Origin: Acanthochromis polyacanthus
Lineage: Eukaryota; Chordata; Actinopteri; Pomacentridae
Direction: 5' to 3'
Assembly (NCBI RefSeq): GCF_021347895.1
Contig: NC_067132.1
Span: forward strand, 9,602,995 to 9,666,994
DNA: 64,000 bases
Shown here piece by piece: positions 13,680 through 24,603 of this stretch (position 1 is its first letter; each line of letters starts with the position of its first letter). The notes under the pieces were generated by a model. That model saw only the letters and a program-made list of their open reading frames with translations. It was not told where the DNA came from and made no database searches. The position numbers were made by a program, and so were the translations under genes.

Positions 13680-14124
13680 AGTCCCAGCCTGGACTCTGTC
13701 TATGCTAGCCGGATGAGGAAAAAGGCCAGCAGCATCGCCAGAGATCCCACACATCCTGAACACAGACTGTTTGTCCCTCTTCCATCAGGGAAAAGGTCCC
13801 GGACATTAAAAACAAGAACCAGCAGACTGCGGAACAGCTTCCTCCCCAGAGCTGTTGCCACCATCACACCCCCCATCCATTGCCCCACCATCCAGACATT
13901 CCCCCGTCCCGGCTCATCTGTGCAATAAGAACTCTACTCCTGCAACACTTGACGACTTTATCAACACGGACCACTTTACTTTGTACATAGTATTTTGATT
14001 CTTTTTATTTTTTAAGAGTGTTTTTATCTATTTTTATTCTTATTTGCACTGCTGCTAAATGTCATGTTCTTCCAGACAAATTCCGTTGTACTCCTGCACA
14101 ATGACAATAAAGTCTCTTATCTTA
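13680..14124 (+). mobile_element. LINE 3' end (Rex1/L2-CR1 type), 5'-truncated
   Basis: Bases 13713-13928 encode the C-terminal tail of a reverse-transcriptase ORF with the recognisable series RDPTHPEHRLFVPLPSGKR and SRLRNSFLPRAV, ending in a stop. A short AT-rich 3' UTR follows. It closes with TGCACAATGACAATAAAG and a TCTTATCTTA tail, typical of target-primed fish LINE insertions. The polymerase domain is missing, as expected from 5' truncation. The clade is an inference, and the left border is approximate. Confidence 0.8.
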
Positions 14125-15741
14125 ACTTGTCTTAGATCTCCATATTGTATTTAATGACCCCCTTCTACCAGCCTAAACACCTAGAATTTATCATTACTAA
14201 TGAGACACAAAATACAAACAACATAGGTCTCATTCCTCTACCCTTACAGGGGCCTTACATCATAAAATTTATCACTTTTCAGTCTCACTGCCATTCAGAG
14301 TTGTCAATGTGCAAACCTGTCTGGTTCAGCTTTAGCATTCAGTTTATGGCATCACAAAGTGCCATCTGCAATAAGCAAGCATCCACACAGACTGTCAGTC
14401 TAATAACCTCCGTTATTGCTTCCCTGCCCTCTAAATATGACAAGCAATTCTGAGAAGCTCAACCTTTTCATTGTGCAACATGTGCCTCTTAAATAAACGA
14501 GTCACAGTAATATTTCAAGCACTTTTCTTATTCCATTCCATCCCCTCTGATCATCAGTCCTTGTCCAGCTCCATTAGAGCTGTTTCATATCGGAGAATAA
14601 CAATATCTCAGTCACTGTGCGGCTCACCGCACTGCCGTAGAGCTAATCAATCTACGGCTCGTCTCTCCATAGGTGGACTGATCGGCTGGCATTATTCTCC
14701 AGTCAATTACCTCTAGTGAGAGAGGCAGAAGGAAGAATGACAATGGACGCTGATGAATGCCACTCAGGGCTCAATTTAGTGAGCCAGGGCGCCATCCCTA
14801 AGCTGGCAGTAAGACAATTGGGTCGTCTAATAGGTATTTATACGAGCTCTCCTTCAGCGACCAGCCATTTGTTATATAGAGAGAGGTTACTGCTGGAATG
14901 GACTGTTTACCTATGATGTGGTAGTTTGCATCAGGACACAATTGAAGGCCACAGTGTTTTTGATGGATGTTTGAGTGTGTGCATGCCTGTGTGTGTGTGT
15001 GTGTGTATCTGAATGAATATGTATACTAATCTTTTTTTAAATACATATTCATCTCTTGCCTTGAAGCAATATCAGGCTCTTATAGTGGCAATTCAACAAC
15101 TTGCTATGGCTCGCTTCTCAACCGCTTCACTTGAACTCTCAGTACACACAGCAGTAAGCAGCAATAGTTAAACAGCTGCTGAATGTATTTAACACATCAT
15201 AATGTTCTGTGCACGTGTGCTAGAATGAAGAAGCAGCCAAATATGGTACTTGGCCTGTAAGGGTTTATGGAATAGCAGACCGCAGACATGCTCCACTGTC
15301 CTGCAGCATGATGATGAGAAAAACACTGAGGCACTTATACAAGATTAAAATAGCAATGAGGCAAAGAGAAAAGAAATAATAGGAGAAAGGGAGAAGGAAA
15401 TAGAGAAAAAGAGAGGACTCGTAGCTGCACGCCAAAAACAAGATATTTTAGAAAATGGAGGAAGACAAGGCTTAAATGACAGGAGAACCAAAAAGAAAGA
15501 ATGAAAGGAAATGCTACATTCAAGTACAGCAAACAATGTGGTTCCTGGCAAAATTTAGAATAAAGACTAATGTGAGTGCTTTCAAAATTTCTGTACAATT
15601 GGTTGCATTTCTTCAACACTTGTTTCATTGCAGTTTGGTGAGATTTCGCAAAATAAGAGCTGTCAATTCTCAATGCATTACCTATTGCCATATCTATCTA
15701 ACTATATATCTATATAGATATCTATATACATGTCTAATATC
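14125..15741. other. Unique intron sequence, candidate conserved noncoding block
   Basis: No gene was seen. Bases 14560-14900 are repeat-free and balanced in composition, with scattered ATTA/TAAT cores (GAGCTAATCAATC, GTCAATTACC) and an AACAAT SOX-like site, so they are a reasonable candidate for a conserved noncoding element. A short TG run lies at 14990-15006. Confidence 0.35.
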
Positions 15742-15742
15742 G

Positions 15743-15826
<84 letters not shown>
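15742..15826. repeat. (ATCT)n microsatellite
   Basis: About 21 units of the GATA-class repeat in the opposite orientation to those at 1084 and 10324, preceded by degenerate TATA/TCTA units from about 15690. Confidence 0.97.
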
Positions 15827-15827
<1 letters not shown>

Positions 15828-16402
15828 GTTGGATGATTCTATTTCTTTTCTTAGCTTTGGCAATAAAACTACATGAAAATAAGCAAACTATTAAGTATGG
15901 GAAGAGCATAGGTTAAAATATACTATTTCACAACATTAACCACATTTTACAAGGCAAACTTCTAGTTGTTCTAGTTCACCAAGTTCACCAACACACCAGC
16001 AGCGAACACTTGGCTACAGGGTCACGGTGCCTGATGAAGGTTTTTAGAGGTGTATCGCATAACTCTGAACATTCAAAAATGACACCAAAGGCTGTGCAGA
16101 GTATTTCAATGGAGTCCTGACAAAAATGACATTTCTGCATAACTACACTGCATTTTCATTTACGTCTGACAGGGGAAGGCTTTTTCAGCTGAGTTACTTT
16201 TGTTTGTCAGCCAAACAATCGTATATTAAACAGGATGGCATTCATCACCCCAGAAACTTTAGCTGAAGCTTAACTTAAACTTAAGCTTTAAACATGTTAT
16301 GCGGTGGTCATATTTTAATGAGAACAATGCTTTTTTTTCCTAAACTTAAACACATTTTCATTTTAACAACATGTGAAAACTAAATTTATTTCTTAGAAAA
16401 AT
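15827..16402. other. Unique intron sequence
   Basis: Nothing recognised. Confidence 0.5.
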
Positions 16403-16502
16403 AGCCCCAGACAGGATATGAACCAGAGTCTTCTGGTTCTATATCTTGTGTCTGACTTACACAACCTCCTCTTTCACCTGCTTATGTCATCTTAGTGGCT
16501 AC
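16403..16502 (-). repeat. tRNA-like relic, possible SINE head
   Basis: On the minus strand the sequence has TAGCCACTAAG resembling an A box, then GACTCTGGTTCATATCC resembling a B box, and ends CTGTCTGGGGCT like a tRNA T arm and acceptor. A clean cloverleaf cannot be drawn and no body or tail was identified, so this is a decayed tRNA-derived retroposon at best. Confidence 0.3.
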
Positions 16503-16968
16503 TTCAGCCTGGAAACCCTTTCTACTATGCCACAGAAAATATTTTTCTTTCAAAAACTGAGAATGCAGATTGGTTGTATAAGAACAGGATTTTGGGGTAG
16601 AGGCCTAGATGGGGGCCATTCTTAAACTGAGCCTCAGGTCTCTTAACTAGCAACACATGGTGAAGAAGTTGCATCTTTAATGTAGTTATTTTGGCTTTAT
16701 ATATTGGGGAAATGCCGTACAGTTCTCATGCATTAATTAGAGTTTACTTCTTTGAACTGCTGTGGATTTATAAAATGTTGAGCTCCACCACTAGTCTCAT
16801 TTTTTTAAAACAAGAAATCATATGGCTACACTGTTTTTCTCTTTCTTTTTGAAATGTGCACTGAAAGCCTTGTTGGCTCCTCTTTTGCCTCTACATCCTC
16901 ACTCTGTAACTGTTGTAGTTTCCATGGAACAACACTCAGGAGGTATGGTTTAAAGCTCATAAAACGAG

Positions 16969-17040
16969 GACCTTGTGGCGCAACGGTAGCGCGTCTGACT
17001 CCAGATCAGAAGGTTGCGTGTTCAAATCACGTCAGGGTCA
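16969..17040 (+). tRNA. tRNA-Trp (CCA)
   Basis: The 72-nt sequence folds as a full cloverleaf. The acceptor stem is GACCTTG/CAGGGTC with discriminator A, the D stem GCGC/GCGC, the anticodon stem TCTGA/TCAGA with loop CTCCAGA (anticodon CCA at 17001-17003), and the T stem GCGTG/CACGT with loop TTCAAAT. It is nearly identical to vertebrate nuclear tRNA-Trp as I remember it. The clear difference is acceptor pair 6-67, T-A here where I recall C-G, so both sides changed and pairing is kept. A TTTT run at 17045-17048 can serve as the Pol III terminator, and internal A- and B-box promoters are present. It lies antisense in the pard3 intron. Intact pairing favours a working gene over a tRNA-derived SINE head, and no SINE body or tail follows. 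Confidence 0.9.
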
Positions 17041-18048
17041 GAGCTTTTCTTTGTCACAACTTACAAAAGCTCCACAATTGTTAGCAACAAATAAACTTCT
17101 TACCAAACACCTGTCTCATGCTGAAATGTTCAAAGAGTTATTACAGCAGGAATAAAAAGTTCCACCAAAGAAATCTGAGAGGCCTTGTGTTTAACAGCTT
17201 AAATCTATCCATTAATTTCACGTCTGTCACTCATGAGCAAAATAATACTACAGCATCAGGTCTCATTGAAATAATTTCCTATGAAAGAACAAATGTCTGC
17301 ATTTTTCTCTTCCATGTTTTTGTCTGTGACACAGGACTCTTTTGTGTGTCTTAATGTGATAATCATTTTCACAGTCGTACCTACCAGGCAGCAAGGTGTC
17401 TACTGTCCTGTGATCCTACTAACAGATGGATACAACTGTCCAGAGCAGCCTGAATCCACCATCTAAACTGCTTTTTTAGGCAAATGTCCTACGCATAGAC
17501 GGGTGATTCAGTTACAACACCTAACCTCTGAAATCCTTTGTATGGACAGGGTTTCCGCTGAACATTTCCAAGGAGACACTGAGAGGCAGGTTTCACAACC
17601 CTGAGCTGGGCTCACATTCCCACAGCTAATTGGCCCTGACAAAATGTATGTGCCTTTGGACCTGCCTTGTTATCCTCCACTTCAAGTCTGCACCTACTTA
17701 TATTTTTCATCCCTTTCTTTTCCCATGAAGCAAATCTTTTGGGGGACACTAAGTACACAATTATTTCACATTCAGGGAAACATGAGAGTCACTCTCTTTG
17801 TGCCTCCTCCTTTTGTCCCCTGTTAGTCTTACGTTTCCTCAGCACCCACATTTTAGAGACAAGTTCTTCTCCAGCCTGACCCTGGGGTGATCACATCCAG
17901 CATGTTAACCATTTAACCTCTGGGCCACTGAAACCTTCCCTGCAGCGCACTCTAAGTAAATTTGTTTAAAACACGTAAAGAAATACAAGGGAGTTAGCTG
18001 AACTGTCTGTTTTGTCTTCTTAGGGTTCAGGTTTATACATAGGCGACT
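17041..18048. other. Unique intron sequence downstream of tRNA-Trp
   Basis: Apart from the T-run just after the tRNA, nothing is recognised. Bases 17545-17650 are repeat-free with TCCCACAGCTAATTGGCCC, which is conserved-element-like only in style. Confidence 0.4.
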
Positions 18049-18051
18049 GTG

Positions 18052-18106
<55 letters not shown>

Positions 18107-18110
18107 ATGC
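18049..18110. repeat. (TGCG)n microsatellite
   Basis: About 15 GTGC units, CpG-rich throughout, ending in GCATGCATG. Confidence 0.95.
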
Positions 18111-19544
18111 ATGTGTGTGATAGGGAGTGTGTGTATCTGGCACTAAAAGCCATTACTAGAGTGTGGATAGAGCTCATTCACACACCTGGGCCCCTTTCAC
18201 TGCTGCCCTGTCAAACAAGCGTGACGTGCTCTGAACAGAGCAGCATCACTGGGAAGTCTAAATTAAGCTTCGGGCTGTGACATGGGCAGGACACACTCTC
18301 AAACACTTGGTATGTTAGGAGGAGTGAGAGACAGAGACAGAACACACAAATACGGTAAGTGTGCTCTGCAAACATAACATGATGGAATTAAATCAAGAGT
18401 TGAATGAATAAAAATCGTGTTGTAATTAAACTAAAGTAATCAATTTGCTGTAACACTGGCCTTTGATTGACTTAAACACCCACAGTCTGACAACTGGCAA
18501 AAGAAGCACTGTTGTTGGTCAGTGTGTAAACCAAAGTGAGGCCGTTAGAAAAACACATGACAAGGCAGGGAAACTAAATCCACACCATTCCACTGAAATA
18601 CTACTCAGCCATGCCCAAATATGTTATTCCAAAATGCTACACTTCAAAAATTAATTCAATAAATCACAGCTAACTAACGAGAGAGTAAGAAAAGCATATT
18701 TCATGACATGTCCAAATAGTTTGTCTGTGGAAAAACAGGAGAGAGGAAAGGGAGAGTCGTTCCCAGAATTGAAAACTCCCTGGATCTGGAATATGGGGCG
18801 TTGATATTTTCTTAAGTGGGCCTTAGGGATAGCTTGAAACCATGCTTGATGTAGGATTTTATTTGGCTTGGAATAAAAACCGTCCCTAGAGTTCTCCTCC
18901 TCCTATAGCCTAGTTAACCCTACCTGACATGGATACACAATTCAGCACGCACACGCACACACCAAACGTTAACTAGGTTGTTATTCATTTTCTTTGTCAT
19001 CGTCTACCCATAAAACAAAGTCAGTTGAAGCAAATGGGGGCTTTCCTTCACTCCTTTTAGGCTGTGTACTAAATCATTCATGGCTATTAAACAGGACATG
19101 TGTGTATTTAAAATGTAACACTTAAATGTGAGCACACACGCAGATGTAGACACACACAGTCGGCGCTTTCATATAATGTCATTCCAACTATAACCTGACA
19201 TTTCCTCTGTATTGTTGCTTTTCAAATGGACCTGTAAATAACTGGGAGCACAATGAGCGGCCCGCGGCTGGACGGTTAATGAATTCAATTAGTCAATGTC
19301 AGGCCGATTAAGAGGTCTGAAAAGAAGCATTGTCAAATCATAGATAGACAATGAGTGTGTGTGTGCATGTGCATATGTGTGTGTGTGTGTGTTAGAGCCA
19401 GAATCAATGGCTCTATCAGCCAGCCAGACCAGGCCTCGCACTCTGGGCCTCTCGTTCCATTCATCACCAAGGACCAATGGAAGGCCAATCAGGGAATATA
19501 TGTGTGAGTGTGTGCTTTGTTGTGTAGGCGTGTGTCTGCGTCAC

Positions 19545-19550
<6 letters not shown>
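18111..19550. other. Unique intron sequence, candidate regulatory block 19210-19340
   Basis: No gene was seen. Bases 19210-19340 combine GCGGCCCGCGGCTGG with GGTTAATGAATTCAATTAG and GCCGATTAAGAGG. These are dense homeodomain-type cores in repeat-free sequence, the most enhancer-like segment I noticed. This rests on composition and has not been tested by alignment. Confidence 0.35.

Positions 19551-19633
<83 letters not shown>
19551..19633. repeat. (TG)n microsatellite
   Basis: An approximately 83 bp pure TG array, with looser TG/TGCG sequence upstream from 19350. Confidence 0.97.
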
Positions 19634-19635
<2 letters not shown>

Positions 19636-22600
19636 TTTGCTGCATTTTTGTTTACTACTGCATCTCTGTGTGTGTGCAGCAGGCCGTGTGTTTGCATACC
19701 AGCAGCTCATTATAACTCTTTGTACCAACACACTGCATATCTCAAAGCCGCTAACATTGCCTCTTATCTCAACAGCCGGCAGAATGCTTTGAAACTGCCA
19801 AAGGGCTCATAGATGCTCAGTCAATTAAGAGTAACCTTTATGCTGAAGGATTCACATCCCACAAAAGCTTCTTGTCTGCTTTTACACTATGTACGACAAT
19901 AGAAATTGGAGCCACGGTACTTGTAGCTGTCAGATGCAGAGTTCAATCGGTGTGGTTATTTTTTTCACAGTGGGCCCTACAGGGAATCGACCTTTTCACT
20001 AAGACGTCTGAGCAAACAAAACAAAAAAAAGCAAACAAAACAAAATGCCAAGCAAAACTCCCAGTATTCACACAGCGATTGCCTGACGAGATGGTGCCAA
20101 AAGACCACAAACAATAGAGCTCCCCAGCAGCCCACTAAAGCTGACGGAGCCTCTTCACAGGAGGATGCTAAAAACTAAATGTGTTTGGGTAATGGTGCTA
20201 CACATACAGGGTGAATCATTTTCTGTGGGGAATTTCTTCTACCGATGGAACTTGAAAGAACTTTTGCACACATGTTGGGGGAAAAGAAGGCATTACAAGC
20301 TGAGGTCAGACACTGATAATGACGAATGTTTGCATGAATACATTACAGTGACTTTAACACTTTACTGGTGTGACATGAAGAAGCAGATAATAAGGTTTCA
20401 GTTAGGGGAGAGAATTTCCATTTCTGGTGTGGGGTGAAGTGCTGGAGAAAGTGTGTACCTGCTAACTATACTTATTACATGTGTGAAAAAATGTAACCAC
20501 GTGATATGTGTCAGTGTATATTTAAATTCAGACACCACAGTCATATTATTTTTGGTACACTGCATCCTCAAAAGAACAAGGCAGGGATATGAAAAAATAG
20601 TCAGAAATGGATAGTTATATTACAAAGGACAATTAAGAGTTACAATAGACTTGGAGTTGCTTTAATTTGATTTGTCCTGTCTTCTCTCTTCTCTTTAATT
20701 TTATTGTTGCTGGTAGGATTAAGACCATTTTTTGGTTGTGGTTGGATAAATAAATAGTCAAACATTCCATCACAATTTTGTCAGATCCCAAGTTGATGTT
20801 ATTAAGCTTTTTATTTTTACCATAGACCAAACAACAGATTAATCAACCATTAAAATAACTGTTTGCCCCTAGCGTCCACTAGTTCAAACCCAGAGAATGT
20901 CTGCCACCTTTACTCAAAGAAATGCAAAATATAAGCTAGCCATTAAAATTGCTGCTAATGTTCTGTTATTTAAATATTTGATTTATCAACTAATCCATCA
21001 TTTCTAATCTATAAAACACAGAGCACTTTATAATGATCTTCATAACGATACCAGCAATGGATGAATGGACGGAGGTTGAATTCTGCAACTGCAATCTATA
21101 TGTGCAGACTAAGAATAGATGCACGGAGGATGTTTGGAGGGGTTGTTACTGTAATCTTCTCCATAGTTTCTGAGCACTAAGGGGATTGAGGGAGCTTGTC
21201 AGTTGTGACTTGAGTGCCTTCATTCAAAGTTTCCTGAGAGGATGTTTTTGCTTTCATCTGTTGTCCATCCGCTGCTCTGACAGACGCTGCAGTTTGCACT
21301 GAGTCAGGAAGCTGCAGTCCAACAGGCTCCTCTTGATGGGTCAACTTGCACAGGAGAGATGAATCAATTCTCTGTGAGTGAACACATGGAGCAGACAGGA
21401 AGTGTGCACTTGGTCCAGCCTGAGGGCCCCACTGATGCTGCACTATGTTTATCTCTATGTTAGGCTTCTCCTTTCACCCCCTCCTCTCTCTCTCTCACAC
21501 ACACACTCACACACACTCACAGGTTTGCTCAAGCCCTGGCCCAGTCTCTGATTGCATCTGGTCTGTCATCATCAGTGGCCAGCTCAGCTCTTCAGGAGCC
21601 CCTGTTGCTCTGATGAAGCAAAGCAGGCTGGACTCCCTCCACTTACCCCATCCACCCACTCCCCACTATTCACCCCATCTCTGGACAAATTTAATTTGGA
21701 GGTGCAGAGGACTGATAAAACCAGGAGACAGCATAAGGAGCAAAGGGGGAGGGAGGTAACTCAATACCTCCTCCTGCCCCCTTTCACCTCACACACCTCC
21801 TCCTCTCCTTGTTCTCCACCCTGCTCCCCCACCCCATCCATCCCCTGCATCTCCAGACAAAGACATCCTGTTTTTTTTTCCTTTCTGCCATCTTTTCTGT
21901 TGTCAGACAGATGACACAATGAAGCTGAGAGACAGGTGGATGAGCAACATGGTGCTTTGGATCTCAGATACATTACCTGTAGAACTCTGCATCTATGCAC
22001 AGTGGCAGTCTGACTTCTACATGGTCACAGTCCATTTCATCATGTTTATATTCCCTTGTGCAAAACACAGGTTCAAAAATTTGGGATTTAGCTTCTTTAA
22101 ACTGATCAGTGTGCAATTTTGTGATGTAAGTCAAATGGAAATTTTAAAAAAAAAAAAACTATAAAGGAAAAAGCAAAGTTTTACTGAAGTAATGGTTTGC
22201 TGCCTTTCTCTGGTTTATTTGATTGTGAATTGACTATCTTTATGTTTGAAGCAGTGGGTGGGATAAAATCACACTGGGCTCTCACAGCTTGTGATAGGCT
22301 CTTTTCACAGTTCTGACATGTTGCTTTCAGAGGAATAATTGACAGATTTGCTGAAAATAGAATATATTTGGAGCCCTAGTACAAAAATATTCCAAATGAA
22401 CACAAGAAATACTGTAGCACTTGGCCACAGTTAAACCCCGAGAGTAATGTCCCTCTGCAGCATTGTGGGTCACTAAATGGCTGCTTGTTCAGGCCCAAAA
22501 CTTAAGTGAAGCGGTAACTGAGTATAAATCGCGGCCTCAGTGGCTCCAAGTGGGGCCACTACGATGCGTGAGCGCACACAGATGTTGGCCACAGTCTGTC

Positions 22601-24049
22601 TGAATGGCCTTTATTGAATTAACCAGAGACTAGAGCGAGCGGTCTGGAGCTGAAGGTTTTCACAGGTCAGTGCGCCCCTCCAGCCCTGCAGCCATAAGAC
22701 CTCTGAGCCACCTGCAGCTGTGAGACGCAAGCTGAACCTCAACCTGAGGCTGACTCTGTGTGTGCATGAAAGAGGAGAACAAAGACAGAGAAGGCTGACC
22801 AACTACTAGACAGATGGATTTCCTTGAAAAAAAAAAGAGCATACCAACCAGACACACCGAGATCTACAGACGAAAGCACACACACAAAAACATACATGCA
22901 AAAACAGGTCAGGCACATGAGTGTGTGTATGTATGTGTGTGCCTTCATCTGGACAGGTGAGAGTTGAAATTACCACATATATACAGGCACTAAAGACACA
23001 CTTGTCCATGTACACACACATGCACAACACCAAGTCCCCGGTCTCTTTATGAAACCAATGTGAAAAGTGCCTTTTTCCCTCTGACATGGACCAGATCGTG
23101 TTACCATGCCAGCCCTCCTTGCCAAACTGGTGAATGGGCATCAACACCCGCTCTGCTGCTCATCTATTATTGAAGCTGACATAATTGCAGAGGGGCATCA
23201 TTCACCAACATCAAGACTCCCAATATAAAAGGGCCTTAAATTATTCAGGAACGAGGTGCCCATACCACGCTGGGAAGTGGGGGATTTCTCACACGATGAG
23301 CTCATGGCCTCTCAGACGCAGGAGGGCGTGAGGGTGTGTCTGTGTGTTTATATGTGTGTGTATGTATTCTCATGATCATGTGTCATGTGTCAACTGGAGG
23401 TTAGTAAATAAAAGAAGTCGACCGAGTCCATCGCTGGATTTATCACCAGGGGAAGCGGCAGGGCTGTGACCTCCTGCACTCCTCACCTTCAGTTTCAAAA
23501 CCACCACAGTCTAACACCACCTTCATTAATCAGGAGGGTTTGTGTGTGTGTGTGCGTTTGATAAAGAAGAGGGAGGGGTGAGACTCATTTGTATTCAAGT
23601 AAACTTCAGGAATCAGCATATACTGTGATTACTGGTTAGGCAAATTGCTAAGCATGATTGATTGTGTCTCATTGTTGGGATAATGTGTGATCTGTGACCG
23701 ATTGATTGTGTCTCACAGCACAAAATGGCTCATTTGAATTTTTACTGCCGACTACTTGTGTTGCTATGAAATGTCATCAAATTGTTCCTAAATGTGATAG
23801 AAAATCTTCACTCATCAGCGCTGCATAATGAGTGCAGCAGACACTAAAATTTATACATCTCAAGGAAGAAATTCAGCATCTCTTCCAGTGGCCAGAACAT
23901 CAGTTTTTACATTCGAGATACATATTTATTCTGTGTTTGGACCTCTCTTCTTCTGAAGATGGATCAAAACGATGTTGTAAATAAATAAAAATATATATGA
24001 AGAATGCCTCAACCAAATGCTGATTGTAAATGTGAAAGTGGAATTATGG
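19634..24049. other. Unique intron sequence
   Basis: No gene, RNA or classified transposon was recognised in this 4.4 kb stretch. Short CA runs lie near 21495-21520 and an A-run at 22147-22158. Bases 22490-22640 and 23090-23330 are repeat-free and moderately GC-rich, and could hold regulatory elements. Proline- and serine-rich open frames near 21450-21900 reflect C-rich composition. Confidence 0.4.
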
Positions 24050-24603
24050 TAGCCTAGCCATGCTACACCCATGTTTCTGACGGCACAAGGGTCTAGGAAC
24101 TCTCGACAGGGAGGGAGGCGGGCTAAAAGGTTGTCTATCAAATCACTCTGCAGCAATTGGGTAGGTATACAACCAATCAGCGCAACGAATAGGCTCCTAG
24201 AGCGCCGGAAATCAGAGGATGTGGGAGTTCGGTGAAGCCTTATTTATACAGTCAATGGGTGAAGCTCAAGTATATTACAGACATGTTAACAGAAAGATTA
24301 TTCAGAGTCGGTGCTAATGGAGCTCAACGACTGTTGTCGTTTTTGTTGTCGACCCTGGCAGAGAATTAAATTCGTTGCCGTGGGTTGTCTAGCGTGGCTA
24401 GGCTAGTTGTTTCCGGTTGTTTTTGTCAGAATCGTCACGCCTCTGTCGTCACTTAGTTACGCCCGCCTTCTGACTCTACACTTCATGGTGATTCATCGGC
24501 CAGTTTTGGGAGCATCCAGCCTCGAGCCTTATGGAGGGTAACTAGACCCACCCTGGCAGAGAATTAAATTCGTTGCCGTGGGTTGTCTAGCGCGGCTAGA
24601 CTA
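24050..24603 (+). mobile_element. MITE copy A, 9-bp target duplication (554 bp)
   Basis: The ends are inverted: TAGCCTAGCC at the left and GGCTAGACTA at the right, part of an approximately 19-bp imperfect inverted repeat of the type TAGCCTAGCCGYGCTAGAC. The flanks are GAATTATGG (24041-24049) and GAATTACGG (24604-24612), a 9-bp duplication with one mismatch. A 55-bp right-end segment (24550-24604) is present a second time inside at 24352-24406. There is no coding capacity. 9-bp duplications fit Mutator-like elements (Merlin is an alternative). A second copy lies inverted at 57018-57561. Confidence 0.85.

Noticed and set aside
15669..15826. Regular short repeats that might suggest a CRISPR array
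   Set aside because: The units are 4 bp with no spacers; this is a microsatellite in a eukaryotic genome.
16403..16502. A second functional tRNA gene
   Set aside because: Box-like words exist but the stems do not pair into a cloverleaf and the anticodon arm is unclear.
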